64,000 nt of DNA from Prostheceraeus crozeri (GCA_907163375.1 CAJQUW010007069.1:279001-343000), one strand, 5' to 3'; numbered from the stretch's first letter, positions 20,762 to 32,779 are shown. Program-made: numbers and translations. Notes: a model not told the origin generated them from the sequence alone.

Positions 20762-22731
20762 GACTGTCATTGCCTGCATTACTATAGAACATTTTGCTCT
20801 GATGATTCCTCCAATGTAACTAACACCATTACTATTTCCATTTGACGGGTGGTGAAGAAATCAAATTCATGACTTCACGTTTAAGATTCATCATCTCTCT
20901 ACACACGTTCATATTTTACATCATGTAACTGCAATAGATCCTTGCTACTTATGATATGGGCTTTAAAACTTTAAACATGATGATTTCATGGCAGTTAGGA
21001 CCTTGAAGATTTGTGTTGGACAAGTTTTACACTTGTTGCACAAAAGTTTGACACTGGCTAGCAAGGCATTGAAGCCTTGAACAAAACGGCAGTGTCCATG
21101 CTTTAGCAGCAAATGGTTACTTGCGCGTGCGAAACTGTGAGAGTGTACCGTAACGAATTGTCAACTTGAGAATCCTTTCGGTCGCCACGATGATATCTCC
21201 GGTTAGATAGCAATGAGCTGTGTGGGAATCAGCTAGGTGGGAGGTCTGAGATGACGATAAGTTCCTGCATCCTTGGTCGTTGCACAGATGCGATAGAAAA
21301 GTCAATGTGTATAGGGGCAATGTATATAATGCGACAGATGGTCGCCAACCGGCTGCGCTGTCATTCATCTTTGTGTTCTTGGCACACTCTATCTGCTGAG
21401 GGGGCAGCGCGACAAACAGGCGACAGATAGCGCTGTCTCTACTCGTGAACTTTTGCGTGTACATGAGGGTTGGAAGACAAGACCTAATGATTATGACATC
21501 TGTTTCACTGATAAGTTTATGATAAACGTTTTAGCTGCTTTTGAATGGCAGCGTGTTGAATATTGCAAGCATTGTTAAATGTCAACCAATGTGTCATTTT
21601 CACATCGTCTGCATTCGCACAGAAAATCAATTGATGAAGGTTTCAATGTTGATTCTATTATCAACTTACAAGTAACGCACGATTAGTTTAGGAATGAGAC
21701 ACGTGTTGATTCTCTTAATTTGTCATGCACATGAAAAGCAAACTTACGCGTTTTATTCTAACCTCTCTTTACAATACTCATAGACAGTCCTAAAGTTCCA
21801 ATGTGATGCTCACTGTTTTATATCAATGAAATAGTTCCACTCTCGTCAACACAGACTTGTAACTCAAATACTTTCCTTTGATAATTTAATGACATTACAC
21901 GCTTTGCTGTTTCATACCGATGAGAGTGTTATGTACCTCTACACAGACTTTTTCATTTTATTAGTTCAATGTACGAGTCACAACGTTGAACTGCATCTAA
22001 AACTTATGCTTTTCTACAGGTTTTTATATCAACTTGAAACGCGACTGTAGTCACCAACCTATGAAAGTTTTACCAACATAAAGTATTAGTCACTAATCAT
22101 GTAGTTTTTTACACCACGGAGTCTAGAGCTTCATGTTTACGAACTTCACTTGAACGTCAGAAAGTTGAAGCTAGAATATATTATTCATTTTCATCTGTCT
22201 ATGATGATAGTAGACGTTCACGATACACAGTTTTCCTTTACAAGTTTCCCGTAAAACATATGCAACACTTTTGTGAGGTACTCACTTAATCTAGCAGGTT
22301 GATTTTTATCTCCCACGTGTTTTGAGTGTTTCCTAACTCATATGCATCCGACTCTCTTAAGAAACGTTACATGTTGTTATGTGTATGCTTGTATGCTGTC
22401 GATGCAGACTGCAAAAACGTTTAACACTATCTGTCTTTATTTACAAAACAGTCTACACACGAATTCAATTTGATAAAGGCAAACAACACATTTAATAATG
22501 CTGGTGCGCTAACGATAGCGACTGCAGAAGCATTTCATAAAATTTTTTCAATGTTCGCTAAGTTTCTACTTTCACAACATCATGTCAATGTTTTTGACTT
22601 CTTAAAAAACGTATTTCAATGTTTGCGTTTAGACTTTAAAGCGAACATGAGGTTCACGTATTCTACACTAAGGGTTTACGCGTGTGATATAAAACCCTAA
22701 ATCCCTAAATCAAACCGTAGATGACCCTACC
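20762..22731. repeat. Right arm of the long inverted repeat of element M
   Basis: Inverted partner of 9467-11,690. The inner part (20,762-21,470) is almost identical to its partner. The outer part (beyond about 22,150) shows many substitutions and indels. The outer end carries AACCCTAAATCCCTAAATCAA (about 22,695-22,715), where the left arm has a single AACCCTAAATCAA. Confidence 0.88.
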
Positions 22732-22789
22732 CTTGGATTATGGACTTTAGCCCTCACACACTCAACGCTTGTGACAAGACTTTACCTGG

Positions 22790-23340
22790 TTTTATAAAAC
22801 ATTCAACACTGTAGTAATTGCTATAAGACCTATTAACACTGAAACAATCTACACAGTGCAGTAAAACTTTTTAGTGCTGTGGTGAACACTGTTTTCGCAT
22901 ACGATTCTAGACTCTCAGTCTCACTGCAGTAGAAGACTGCTTTTAGGAAACCTGATGAAGTATTCAGCAATCTAACAGTCATGGAGTTTGAATTTTCTAA
23001 TAGGGGAACATTTGGCAACTGTCTCCACTCGACATAAAACTTTCTAACACTGAAAGTAAGTTACAAGACAATATACACTGTGAGTAAAACCTTTTCGATA
23101 AAACTTTCTAGTGCTGTGGTGAACACTGTTTTCGCATCAGAACATTCTAAACTCACACATTCGTAATGTGTGAGGAAGTGAAACAGCACAAGACTTCTTA
23201 TTTCACAAACCCTATGAGACACAGTGCGGTACTGATAAACACTGAAGTACGGATGTAGGAACATTTTCCTATCTTTAGTCTTAATACAAGACAAGTAGCG
23301 CTCTGAAGTGAAACATCTTTATACATTTTACTCCAGTAAG
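22790..23340. repeat. Degenerate repeat tract right of the arm
   Basis: AGTGCTGTGGTGAACACTGT followed by TTTCGCAT occurs twice (about 22,873 and 23,110) amid ACACTG- and AAAACTTT-rich words. This mirrors the tract at 6.76-7.30 kb on the other side of the element. No ORF is supported. Confidence 0.65.
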
Positions 23341-23474
23341 CATCTTTCATAAAACCTGCGATATACATTGCAGTGATGAAGGTTTTTCAGTCGTTATGTG
23401 ACTAAGCATGAGGTTTAAAGAGCTTGCATACTAAATAAGAGAGAAGTGTTTCATGTTCGTATTTGGTACGTGAG

Positions 23475-23560
23475 CGGCCTCCTTTTCATTCCATTCATCA
23501 TTTCGTCTCCGTGATAGAGACAGTTTTCAAAAGAACTCATGGCTCATTCTCATCAACTTA
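23475..23560 (-). other. Remnant of the shared 3' cassette
   Basis: TTTTCATTCCATTCATCATT followed by AAAGAACTCATGGCTCATTC resembles the sequence beside the gene C cassette (18,470-18,590). It may mark a lost copy of the gene family at the position mirroring gene A. Weak match. Confidence 0.4.
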
Positions 23561-23589
23561 GGTTGTCAACGTTTTTAACACTCAGTGCA

Positions 23590-25419
23590 ATGGAGATGTT
23601 TTAAAGTAACCTTCGACAGATGGCTAAATGTTACCTTGGCGGTCAGAGCACTACGTCGAGGCGATAAGGCAACCACTTGCAAACATGACGCAGAGAGGTT
23701 TAGCAAGGATTACAATTGCCGAATATCCCATGCAGTACTCTTCGCTTTGGATTCCATCGCCGCCCAAAAGGGACGCCCGTCGATAGGAAGTATTACACCG
23801 AAAATCTCTGAGACTTGCACCGTCAATGACTTAATAGCCAGACATGAAAACCCGTGGAGTCATTTACAAGAGGTTGGTAAGTCGTTGCCTTGATCAGCTT
23901 GATAGCAAGCCGTAGAGAGTGATAGCAAGCCATGATTCACACGTTTTGCAATGGAGATGTCTAGGTGCCATCCATGACAAGATAGCTAGGACTCAATCGA
24001 TTGGCGTTCAAAGTGCTACGTTCAGAGCTGTGTCAAATGCCCAACATGAGTTGCCCCGGAGGTTTCGGTCTAAAATATGACACACTCCCTTGCCACACTT
24101 ATCACTACGGCATCATCCGTCGTCCCGAAGGAACACCCTGTCATTGGAATATTACAGTGAAACTCTCCCTACCATGCTCGCTTTCAGTGAAAAGCCGCTT
24201 GCATCATGTAAAGATATGAGAAGACTTCTTCGTGCACACTTATCCATGCCCTCATTGACTTCGGCAGGGTCGAAAACCCCAGAAAACCTCCAAAAATAAT
24301 GAATTTGAATTTTTCAACTTTTTGGCACTACTTATGAAATTTTCTAAGTAGTCCGCAAGTATAGGTCTGGTCAATAACTATCGAACCTTTTTGAATCAAG
24401 TCAAAAGGACTTGTACAAGCAATGTTACAAGCCTTTAAAGTTTTGGAGTCTTTTATGGCCTGGAGACTAGGGTCATCTCCTGGCTAACCTATAAGTCTGA
24501 CGGCTTATCTGATATCAGCAATGAAATTTTCTAAGTCGGAAACTTGAAATTTCGAATTTTCGATGCTATCATCGGAGCTCCGGAGTTCACCTACCCCAAC
24601 CAAGTCGGGAGAGCTGATTCCCACAAGTAGAGACTCCACTCGTATAGTTTGTGGCGATCAGCTGATGACGTTATCTCAATCATCCAAAACTTTAAACACT
24701 TCTATCTCCGGTTCTAGTGCTCCGATTGACTTCAAATTTTGACAGTCACGGTTTCTCGCTCTCACCTTTCATTTAAACCATCCCTCGACTCTGTACGATT
24801 ACAAGCCGCTTCGTCCACTGAATTCGTCTCACTCTTAGCTTTCAAACGCGCTATCACATGACTTTCTGCCATCTCTATAATCAAAGTTGGAAGAAACCTT
24901 GCCGAGGGGGGGGGAGGCAGCGAAAACGTTTTGTCACGGATTCACTTGAAACTCACCCTCCAGATGCAGAATTTCACGTAGAATCCGAATCTGACCTCCA
25001 TTTGTCCATCCGAGCCTTCCTTCTGCCCGAAATTCGACCTTTCTCACCCCAAAACGTCCAAAACCAACTTTTTTCTAACTCTGTCGTTTTTCGGAGATTC
25101 CTACCTTTTTCAAGGCATTTTCCACTCTAAACCCACGAAAACTTGGACTAATGATGCTTTCCACTGCATTTTTCTCACTCTTAGCTTTCACATCAGCCAT
25201 CGCACGACTTTCTACCATCTCTAGAACCAAAGTTGGAAATCTGACTGGACGGGGGAGGGTCAGCACCTTTTCTCTCCGATTCCGCTGGAAATCACCTCCC
25301 TAACCCAAAAGGTCCGAATCTGACCTCCGCTTGTCCATCCGAGCCCTCCTTCTGGCCGATATAGGACCTTTCCTCTCCCAAAACGTCCAAGACCTTCCCT
25401 TTTCTAAAGGTAAAATGTA
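23590..25419. repeat. Right inverted terminal region of element M, inner part
   Basis: This region matches 4,990-5,560 in inverted orientation (for example TTGGAGGTTTTCTGGG read on the minus strand near 24,280, and CGGTGTAATACTTCCT near 23,800). It also contains two internally related blocks (23,600-23,900 and 23,940-24,300). The outer part is a tandem pair of ~345-bp units (24,828-25,172 and 25,173 onward). The second unit is cut by the Polinton A insertion. Confidence 0.7.
24828..25419. repeat. Tandem ~345-bp units, also present in Polinton B's leader
   Basis: Each unit carries CTCTTAGCTTTCA, CATCTCTA, AAAGTTGGAA, GACCTCC-CTTGTCCATCCGAGC and CCAAAACGTCCAA in order. The minus-strand version of about 100 bp recurs at 55,660-55,760 (CTTCCAACTTTGGTTCTAGA, then CGTTTGAAAGCTAA) near the left end of Polinton B. 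A shared terminal motif suggests that element M and Polinton B come from related lineages. Confidence 0.75.
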
Positions 25420-26042
25420 GTATAGCGTATGACATCCGCCGCATGGCTTCGCTCGCACCGGATGTAACACCTTGCGAGATTTCAAAAATTTACGAAGTCC
25501 ATAAATTTCAAAAATTTAGGTAGTCTCCAAACTTCAAAAATTTAGGTAGTGACAAATTTTTAGAAAATCAAATTTTCAAAAATTTAAGTAGTCTCATAAT
25601 TTAGGCAGTCTGAAAAATATCACGTGGTCGAAATTTTACGTAGTCGAAAATTTAAGTAGTCTCAAAATTTAGGCAGATTAAAATTTCACGTTGTCCAAAA
25701 AATTTAGGTAGTCCAAAAATTTATGTAGTCTTTCACATAGTCTAGAAATATCAGAAGATTGTATTCAAAATATTTATTAAAAAATGGAAACCTCAAAAGT
25801 GGAGGAAACCTCAAAAATGGAAGAAACTTCGACAGTGACGACGACGACGAGAATGGAAGGATCTTCGAGAATGGAAGGAACTTCGAGAATATATCCTTCG
25901 TTAATAAATGAACATAGTTCTACTTTAGTGCACTTTGAAGAGATGAACATTGAAAAGATGAACATTGAAAAAATGAACATTGAAAAACACAAAGATGGAG
26001 TACGTTATATGAAAGTTGAGGAAACACAATTATTGCTTAGAC
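25420..26042. repeat. Polinton A left terminal inverted repeat
   Basis: Pairs with 39,552-40,127. The outer 370 bp are built of ~30-bp AAAATTTAGGTAGTC / AAAATTTCACGTAGTC units. The inner part contains the start of the terminal gene, so the repeat runs into coding sequence. Confidence 0.9.
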
Positions 26043-26065
26043 ATTCTTCGTTATTGTACTGTTAA
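25784..26065 (+). pseudogene. Polinton A: copied start of the terminal gene inside the left TIR
   Basis: Begins METSKVEETSKMEET and holds RIYPSL and EKHKDGVRYMK words. These match the start of the full terminal gene at 39,738 on the other strand, and the third copy at 63,415. It ends where TIR similarity stops, so it is only a gene start. An EKMNIEKMNIEK repeat is present. Confidence 0.75.
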
Positions 26066-26099
26066 TATCATTCAAAGTACTAATTGTGTGAACTAGAAG

Positions 26100-26640
26100 A
26101 TTATTATAACTCATAAACTCAAAGTTATTCAATGAACCCGCACACTGACTGATGATTGAAGAGAGAGATTTATTGTTCTAGCAACGGAAAACATCTAACA
26201 ACTCTTCCCTAAATATATAGCGCAGTCTCTTGTCACTTCAATTTACGCATCGGTAAAATTTTGACAGTTCAATTTACGCGTCGGTAAAATTTTGACAGTT
26301 CAATTAACGCCTACGTAAAATATTTTCAGAATCAGTTTTCAAAGTCAGTTTCGCAAATGCATGTGAGTTTCAGAAATCCACTTGCAAAACTGAGTTAGCG
26401 TTTCGTCTTTCCGCATGAATAGGTTAAACACATAAGGGTAGCAATAAAAAGCCAATTCTTCTTGTGAATTCAGAACACATAAGGGAACAATAAAAAGCAA
26501 TTCTTCTTGTAAATTGAGAACACATAAGGAGAGCGGTGATATACAAGACACTTGTTATACGAATTTTTAAGCAAACACTTTAATGATGAAACACATTAAC
26601 GAATGAAGTTCTTCTCTGAAGAAGTCTTTCGATAGTCCCT
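26100..26640. repeat. Polinton A: short tandem repeats between TIR and protease
   Basis: CAATTTACGCGTCGGTAAAA with TTTTGACAGTT is repeated two to three times (26,238-26,320). A ~58-bp unit with AACACATAAGG, CAATAAAAAG and CAATTCTTCTTGT is repeated at 26,425-26,530. No gene is seen. Confidence 0.8.
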
Positions 26641-26663
26641 ATAAGAAATTTTTTTCATTATGA

Positions 26664-27130
26664 AATGTCTAGCATAACCGAGTTCTTAAAACAATACGGT
26701 AAACAAACAACACTGAATTTTGATCAAGAGAAAATTGCAAATCAATTAGGAAGGAAAAGTTTTACGTATTGATGAGAAATGAATTGCAGTTGATCAAAAA
26801 TAAACCGATTCCTTTGAACTTCATAACAAATCTCCATACATCAGAACAGAAAGGAGTACATTGGTCAGCAGGACAAAAAAATAAAAACGGTTCTAATTTT
26901 TATTTTGATCGCCCAGAGCCTCAGAACTATTGGTACGATTCATGCGGACTTCCCCTACAAATGAAGTAAAGGAAATACAGGGAAATGGTGCATACAATAC
27001 TTTTCAAATTCAAAAACCAGGAACAACTGATTGCGGTTAGTTATGTCTTAGCGTTTTATACAAATTGCAAGAAGGTGTACCATTTCTTGATATTATGTTA
27101 GAATTGATTATGGGAATTTAATTCCCGAAA
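26664..27130 (+). pseudogene. Polinton A: adenovirus-type cysteine protease (fossil)
   Basis: The start MSSITEFLKQYGKQTT is followed by LNFITNLHTSEQKGVHWSAG (the His of the catalytic site in the GVHW motif), FYFDRPEPQNYWYDSCGLP, and the FQIQKPGTTDCG region that holds the catalytic Cys. This is the order in the Ulp1/adenain-type protease that matures capsid proteins in Polintons. It is one of few plus-strand parts. Broken, about three breaks. Confidence 0.75.
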
Positions 27131-27149
27131 CGTTGGTTCGAATGGCTAA

Positions 27150-28050
27150 AAATCAGTCTTTTGTAATTCATTTTCAAAGAATCTACCTTTGATTTCCTCA
27201 TTATCTAGATCCTTAATTTCATAAGTAATCGGATAAGTTTGGTTTATTTTACAAACTTCAAATATCTCTTTAGTCCAATAACCAACAAAACCTTTTTCAA
27301 ATTTATTCTTGTGCTTTAATATTCGTACCTATCACCAATCTAAAATTTCGATTTACGCTTTTGTAAATTAACATTATTCTCATTATTATTTTCAAACATC
27401 TTCTTTCTTATCAAATCTGGATCTTTAGAAGCATTCTTTGGAGTTTCTTCAATATTTGAATGAATCTTATTGTTATACTCTTCTACAATTCCTGGTAATA
27501 TTTTTGACCATTTCTGATTACCTTGTTTAGTAAATTTCTTAAATGACTTACTTTTTAACGTTCTATTAAACCTTTCCATTACTACAGCTTTGCCAGCAAT
27601 AAACTGAGCCTTGGCGATGACTTTCGTCTGTTTCAAATAGTGGCTTAACATGTCTGTTTTAAAATTCAGATCCTTTATCAACAAACAATTTCTTTGGCTT
27701 TCTATTACTTTCCTTGAATATTTCTTGAAACTCATACTTAACTGATAAACCACCTTTATTCTTTATTGGTTTCACCCAAGCGTATCTAGTATATAAATCA
27801 ATGACTGTTAATGCGCATTTATAATTAGACTTTGTCTCACAATCTTCGGTTCGATCAGACTCATTCGGTATATGAATAAGATCAGCACTCCTAATATCAT
27901 CTTTATTAAATACTTTTACTTTCAGTAGATACTTTGCTTTTCTATATTGCTTGTGAATTTCGGACGCGTAGGTTTTAGTGTTATGAGTTTTGTCTAAACC
28001 CTGACCGAACAATATTTTAGCTTGTAAAGCTTTCTTAACAAACATTCTTT
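27150..28050 (-). pseudogene. Polinton A: retrovirus-type integrase (fossil)
   Basis: Parts in order: an N-terminal stretch with YRKAKYLLKVKV; the core with DLIHIPNES, CALTVIDLYTRYAWVKPIKN and KLFVDKGSEF (two catalytic Asp); then VVMERFNRTLKS with the catalytic Glu, EEYNNKIHS; and a C-terminal chromo-like segment with FVGYWTKEIFEV and YEIKDLDNEEIKGRFFENEL. The family inserts the element into host DNA. Broken, several breaks. Confidence 0.88.
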
Positions 28051-28075
28051 CAATTTTTTCTCTAAATGTAGGATT

Positions 28076-28468
28076 TTAAATATTATCTAATTCTTCTATC
28101 ATTTTCCTATCAGCTTCATGACGACATTTTAGGTCATGATTTCGATAAGCCAAATCGTGTCTATAAGCTGCTGCATCAACTCTGTTTATTGGTTCTTCAC
28201 CTGGTTTTGGATTATTATTCTCATCTAGCCTGATATCTAATCGAGTTCCTGGACCGGTATATAAATGACCAGGAAGATGCTTTTGTTTTGAATATTTACT
28301 CCAAAGAAATCCAGGAAAGCTTTTTAATGTTTTTTGTATGTCACCTCCGGTGTGCAGCCGATGGCCAGAATGTACTTTTAAGAGATAATTCAATAAATCT
28401 AAATTAAAAATTTTTAATTTAATTAAATTTTCGGAATCTGTAGAACTTGTAGAATTTGTAGAATACAT
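28076..28468 (-). pseudogene. Polinton A: phospholipase A2-like virion protein (fossil)
   Basis: About 130 codons. Contains HLYTGPGTRLDIRL (a YxGPGT calcium-loop-like motif) and DAAAYRHDLAYR, the HD catalytic pair of the PLA2 fold known from parvovirus capsids and Polinton/adintovirus proteins. The domain is thought to help membrane escape. Between integrase and pX-like parts, a typical place. This part reads largely open. Confidence 0.78.
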
Positions 28469-28739
28469 TTTAAAGGTAAAAAATATTTATAACTTTAAAA
28501 CAATAAGTTTATAACTTTATATTAATATATTTGCCTAATCATACTAGGACTTAGATATATTCCAGAACCATCAATCTTTAGCTTCTTTTATTTCTATTAA
28601 ATCATCAACATTATGTAGAATCTTTTTGAGAACTCGTTTTCCTTGATCAACTAAATTTAATTTACTAATAAAATTCTCTACTATTCCTTCAACCCTAGCA
28701 ACTTTCTCCAACTCTCTATTATGACCTCTTTTATTCCTC

Positions 28740-29022
28740 TAATGGTGCCTTCTATGATTTATTTTTATTTACTGCTTGGACAATACCAGCTGTCCTACCT
28801 GCAACACTTCCTGCAGCTGCTATGCCACCTATTATTAGTGGAATTAATGGGAGAATTCCACCATTCTTTTCTTCTAGCAATTTAACATTCTCTATCATTG
28901 GTTTACTTATGTAATATTTCTTTTTGCTAATCGTAATAGTTTTAGGTGTATTTTTGCAATGCTACGTAATTTTAATTCAACAGTTTTGTTATTATTATTA
29001 CTACTTTTCGCTTGCGACATTT
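28740..29022 (-). pseudogene. Polinton A: adenovirus pX-like small basic protein (fossil)
   Basis: Starts MSQAKSSNNNNKTVELKLRS, basic, followed by a hydrophobic GGILPLIPLIIGGIAAAG segment. The same plan (basic N-terminus, GGFLSLLLPLLAPVVGDLLG-type end) occurs in the Polinton B part at 58,501. Likely a minor core protein. Broken. Confidence 0.55.
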
Positions 29023-29248
29023 TTAATAAAAAAATTTTAAGTTATAAAAGAATTTTAATCTATTCTAGTAATGAAAAAATTTTAGGTTAGGAAAAATTTT
29101 AATATATTCTAGTTATGAATAAATTTTGAGTTAAGAACAAATTTTAAGCTACCAAAAATGTTAATTAACTTATCGACGAAGTCTTTGGTTTTTACCTATA
29201 GAACTTTGTTCAGAGGTTTAGCCGTTCGGACCAAAGGTCCTCAGCTTA

Positions 29249-30560
29249 CTAACCAATCCTAGCCATCTTTCCATTAAGAATTTCAATAGAATATTTTACA
29301 TCTTCTAGCAATAAACCATAAGCCATCAATGAAGTTGTGGAATCTTTCTTTTCAATATTAATTGCTACATCACAACCAGTCTTGATAATATCTTCAGATT
29401 GTGCACCTAAATCGAAACAGAAAACAGGATATAACTGTCTCCAATCTCCAGGAGTTAATTTAGGTTCAACTCCAAATTCTATACAAAGATTTCTATATGC
29501 ATGATATCCATCCATAAATTGATTATTGGTATCATCGAATTTTAATGGATCAATTGGATATCGGGTTTGATTTAATGAAACTTGTAAACTTCGAATTGTA
29601 TTAATATGAAAAAGATTGTTGTTCTTATCAAAACTTGGAGAATTATTTCTTTGAAAAGTTAGCAATAAATATCTTGGAGTATGCGAAGTTCTAGTGAAAT
29701 ACCAGTTAAATCTTTGTTCAGAAAAGGTTACAGAACTAGCAGTTCGCTTTAGAAAATTTACTGGAATTGGTTTGCTAGTATTCAATCTTTTTGCAATAGT
29801 TAATTTAACCTCTAAACTAGGAGCAATATGTTTTATCCACCATTCAAGTCTATCAATTTTTAAATATGCTTTTTTCCAGTCTTGCCATAAAAGATTAATA
29901 CATTATTTGCTGTGCGATGAATTATTAATTTTAATTTTAATTGACATGATATTTTGTCATAATCTAAATATCTGAATAATGGAGACAATGACCAATTTAC
30001 TGTCTGTTTACTTTTTCTATTAAATTCACGTCTTTCTTTATATGCACTATTGTTTGTTTTATTTAAATGGTTTGCAATATTTTCTACATCTTTCGCAATT
30101 CCTGCTGCATCTGTTCCAGCGTGAGTTAAATCATCAACAATTATACCATCATTAGTATCAGGAAGCCAACCTTCGATTTCATGCTTTTTTGTTATTTTCA
30201 CCAATTGTTACAAATCTAAGCATTGTATCAATTACACCTGGAGAATCACTTATTGCTTCTATATTTTGAGTCGCAACATCTAAACGCATTTGTGTAAATA
30301 ATCTTGGAAAAAATTATTCTCTAATGCAATATTATTGCTATCTGGTAATGGTGTTGTACAATTGCCATCACTATATAAAGAATATTCACAATGTAAAAAG
30401 GAATCAGGTAAATATAAATAGCTTTGCTGATTATCAACTTCAAAGATTGAATCACCTCCAGTATTTACTCTACTAGGACATCCGGGATTTATAGCAACTC
30501 TTATATAGTCATTTTTTTTTATTGTAACTGACGAACGGAAGATAGTCTAATTTAAATTTA
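29249..30560 (-). pseudogene. Polinton A: major capsid protein, double jelly-roll type (fossil)
   Basis: The N-terminal part has QSYLYLPDSFLHCEYSLY; the middle has EIEGWLPDTNDGIIVDDLTH; the C-terminal part has PRYLLLTFQRNN, NIEKKDSTTSLMAYGLLLED and RNLCIEFGVEPKLTPGDWRQ. This layout fits Polinton hexon-like major capsid proteins, which form the icosahedral shell. Broken, about four or five breaks. Confidence 0.75.
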
Positions 30561-30699
30561 TTTTCGATAAAGCGATCTGAATGATTGATTAAGGAAGAGA
30601 TTTTTATGAAAAATAATCTGACTTTTTTGTTTTTTCTCACACACAAAAAAAAATTTCTCACACACAGAAAAAATATTTTTCTAGGTTTCCTTTTTAGAA

Positions 30700-31163
30700 T
30701 TATTTTAGAATTTTGCTAAACCATTACCTCTTATTTCTTCAATTGATTTCCTCTCCTGTTTACTTTCAGCGGCTTTGTTGGCAATTTTGTTTTGTTTCCT
30801 CTGAAATTTTTTTAATTTTTTTACTTCTTCAGATTCATTCTTAAGTTAACGAATAGTTTCTAGTTGTTTTAATTGGTTTTGAGACTTAACAGCATTTGAT
30901 GCTGCACTAGCTATACTACCTATTGCAGCTGCTCCTTTTGCAGCCGATGTAATCAAATCATTATTATTTTTAAAAGCATTAACGATGCTTCCTATATTAT
31001 CACTGATGCCTGAAAATATCCCAGCTCCGCGGTTTACACCATCTCCTTCTTTTTGAATAGTTTCTACATTGTTATAATGGTAAACAGATTTCATAGATGG
31101 TTCATGTGCTATTTTTTTATTTGAAGCAAAATGTTTAAGATTGTGTTTATAAATTATAGGCAT
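30700..31163 (-). pseudogene. Polinton A: small virion-like protein (fossil)
   Basis: Starts MPIIYKHNLKHFASNKKIAH and contains GAGIFSGISDNIGSIVNAF and SAAKGAAAIGSIASAASNAV, an Ala/Gly-rich amphipathic segment. The position next to the major capsid gene suggests a minor virion protein (pVI-like role possible). The family is not certain. The ~105-codon main frame is open. Confidence 0.45.
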
Positions 31164-31229
31164 TTTTTAGGATTAAATTTGACTTTTGGGAAAAAATATT
31201 TACGTTTATGATTAAGATTTACGTGTGTG

Positions 31230-32068
31230 AATGGACAACAACCGCGTGATAACTTTATTAATTTTCTGTTGCACATTATCCATTGCGTCAAGCATTTTTC
31301 TATTAACTTGCATTTTCTGCTGATTCATCGTCAACGCCGTTTTAAGAGCATTCAATTGAACTTTAAGAACATCCACCTGATTCTTAACAGCATCTAACTG
31401 TTCCTTATTTCCTTTACAATTTTTCTTTAATTCATTTTCTTAATTGATTTTAAGAGTTTTCATTTTATCAACTTTTTGATTAAGTTAGTTTACTTCATTT
31501 ATTATTCTATTCATCTTTTTCATTTGTTGAGTAATTTTAGAATTTTAGAATTCTTCAACACGTTTTTGGAATCTAGCTTGTAACTTATTAAAATTTTGAA
31601 AAATTTTTTAGGAAGTTTTTCTAATTCATTTTCTAATTGTTCTTTCAATAGTTGTATCTGATGTTTATTTTTAATGACTGCAGATTTCAACTTTATAGAA
31701 AGCAGTATTAAAATTTTTGATTGTTCTGAAATTTTATAAAAAAATTTAGTTATATTTACTTCAAGCTCTCTATCCTTTTTATCAAGTTTTAATAATTTTT
31801 CGTTTAATGATTTGTCATTAAGTTTGAGCAACTTTAATTCATTCATCAGTGGAACCAAAACATCGTTTATATATTTTTCTTTTAAGTCATTGATTTGTGT
31901 ATCAACATATCGTTTATTTGTTAACTCTGTATTTTGTTGCGGAAGAATAGAAAGTTGCAATGGACCAGATAAAACGTCTCCAGTTTTCATGATATAATTT
32001 TCTATTTCTATTTCTGATTCACGATTATTCGGGACATATGCACCTCCACCAACATTTGATAACATCAT
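31230..32068 (-). pseudogene. Polinton A: fibre-like attachment protein (fossil)
   Basis: The N-terminal part has IMKTGDVLSGPLQLSILPQQ followed by LTNKRYVDTQINDL. The GD-L-GPL ... NK-YVD pattern is widespread in tail-fibre and fibre-like proteins of phages and some eukaryotic DNA viruses. A long Lys/Leu/Glu-rich coiled coil follows, as expected for a trimeric shaft. A receptor-binding role is inferred. Broken, few breaks. Confidence 0.6.
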
Positions 32069-32158
32069 TTTTTGACAATAAAAGATGTCATGGAAATAAA
32101 AATAAAAATTATTTTCTCATGAAAATGAAAAATAATTTTTCTGACATGAAAGTAAAAA

Positions 32159-32634
32159 ATGGAAATGACTCAAATTTGTCAAATTTGTAATATGCTTTTT
32201 ACAAATCAAGCGTTCTTATGTTCACATATGAAATATACACCGTGTGGTCAACTTATAGAACAATCTCAAAAAATGTGCAACCTATGTGAAGTATGCAACA
32301 ATTAATACCCATGACATATAAGCAATACATTCGTCAATCACAAAAATTTGTTTATACTTCAACAAGGTCAAAATATGCAACCTGTTCAAGAAATTCAGCC
32401 CGTTCAAAATATGCAACCTGTTCAAGAAATTCAACCTATGTCAAATATTCAACAATTACAGCATTTGGTATAGCAATACCTAATAGATTAACAAATAATG
32501 ATACATTAAAATGTTTAAAATCTGGAATTGATGATGGAAGAAATGCCTTGAAAAAAGCAACAGCAATAATATGTAATGCCAAATCTACATTGGCTGAAGC
32601 AAAACAAACAATTGAAGATAAAAAACCAAAATAA
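32159..32634 (+). pseudogene. Polinton A: Cys-rich protein plus repeat-bearing frame (fossil)
   Basis: A plus-strand start MEMTQICQICNMLFTNQAF leads into a C2H2-like spacing (CxxC ... HMKYTPC). It is followed by a 36-bp tandem repeat (ATATGCAACCTGTTCAAGAA at 32,370-32,450) and a Lys/Ala-rich end (KKATAIICNAKSTLAEAKQT). Possibly a regulatory protein of the element. Weakly supported as one gene. Confidence 0.4.
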
Positions 32635-32779
32635 ACGGTGTTAGTGCTATAATTAATTAATTATGTTTTTAGATATGAGTTTTTTAGATATAAATGTTAG
32701 ATACAAATTTTTTAGATAAAAATTTTTTAGATATAAATTTTAGATGTAAAATAATTTTTTTAGATATAATGAAAAATAT

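Noticed and set aside
25777-25992. Minus-strand ORF with MFIFSMFIFSMFISS
   Set aside because: It is the antisense of the repeated EKMNIEKMNIEK coding part in the Polinton A terminal repeat.
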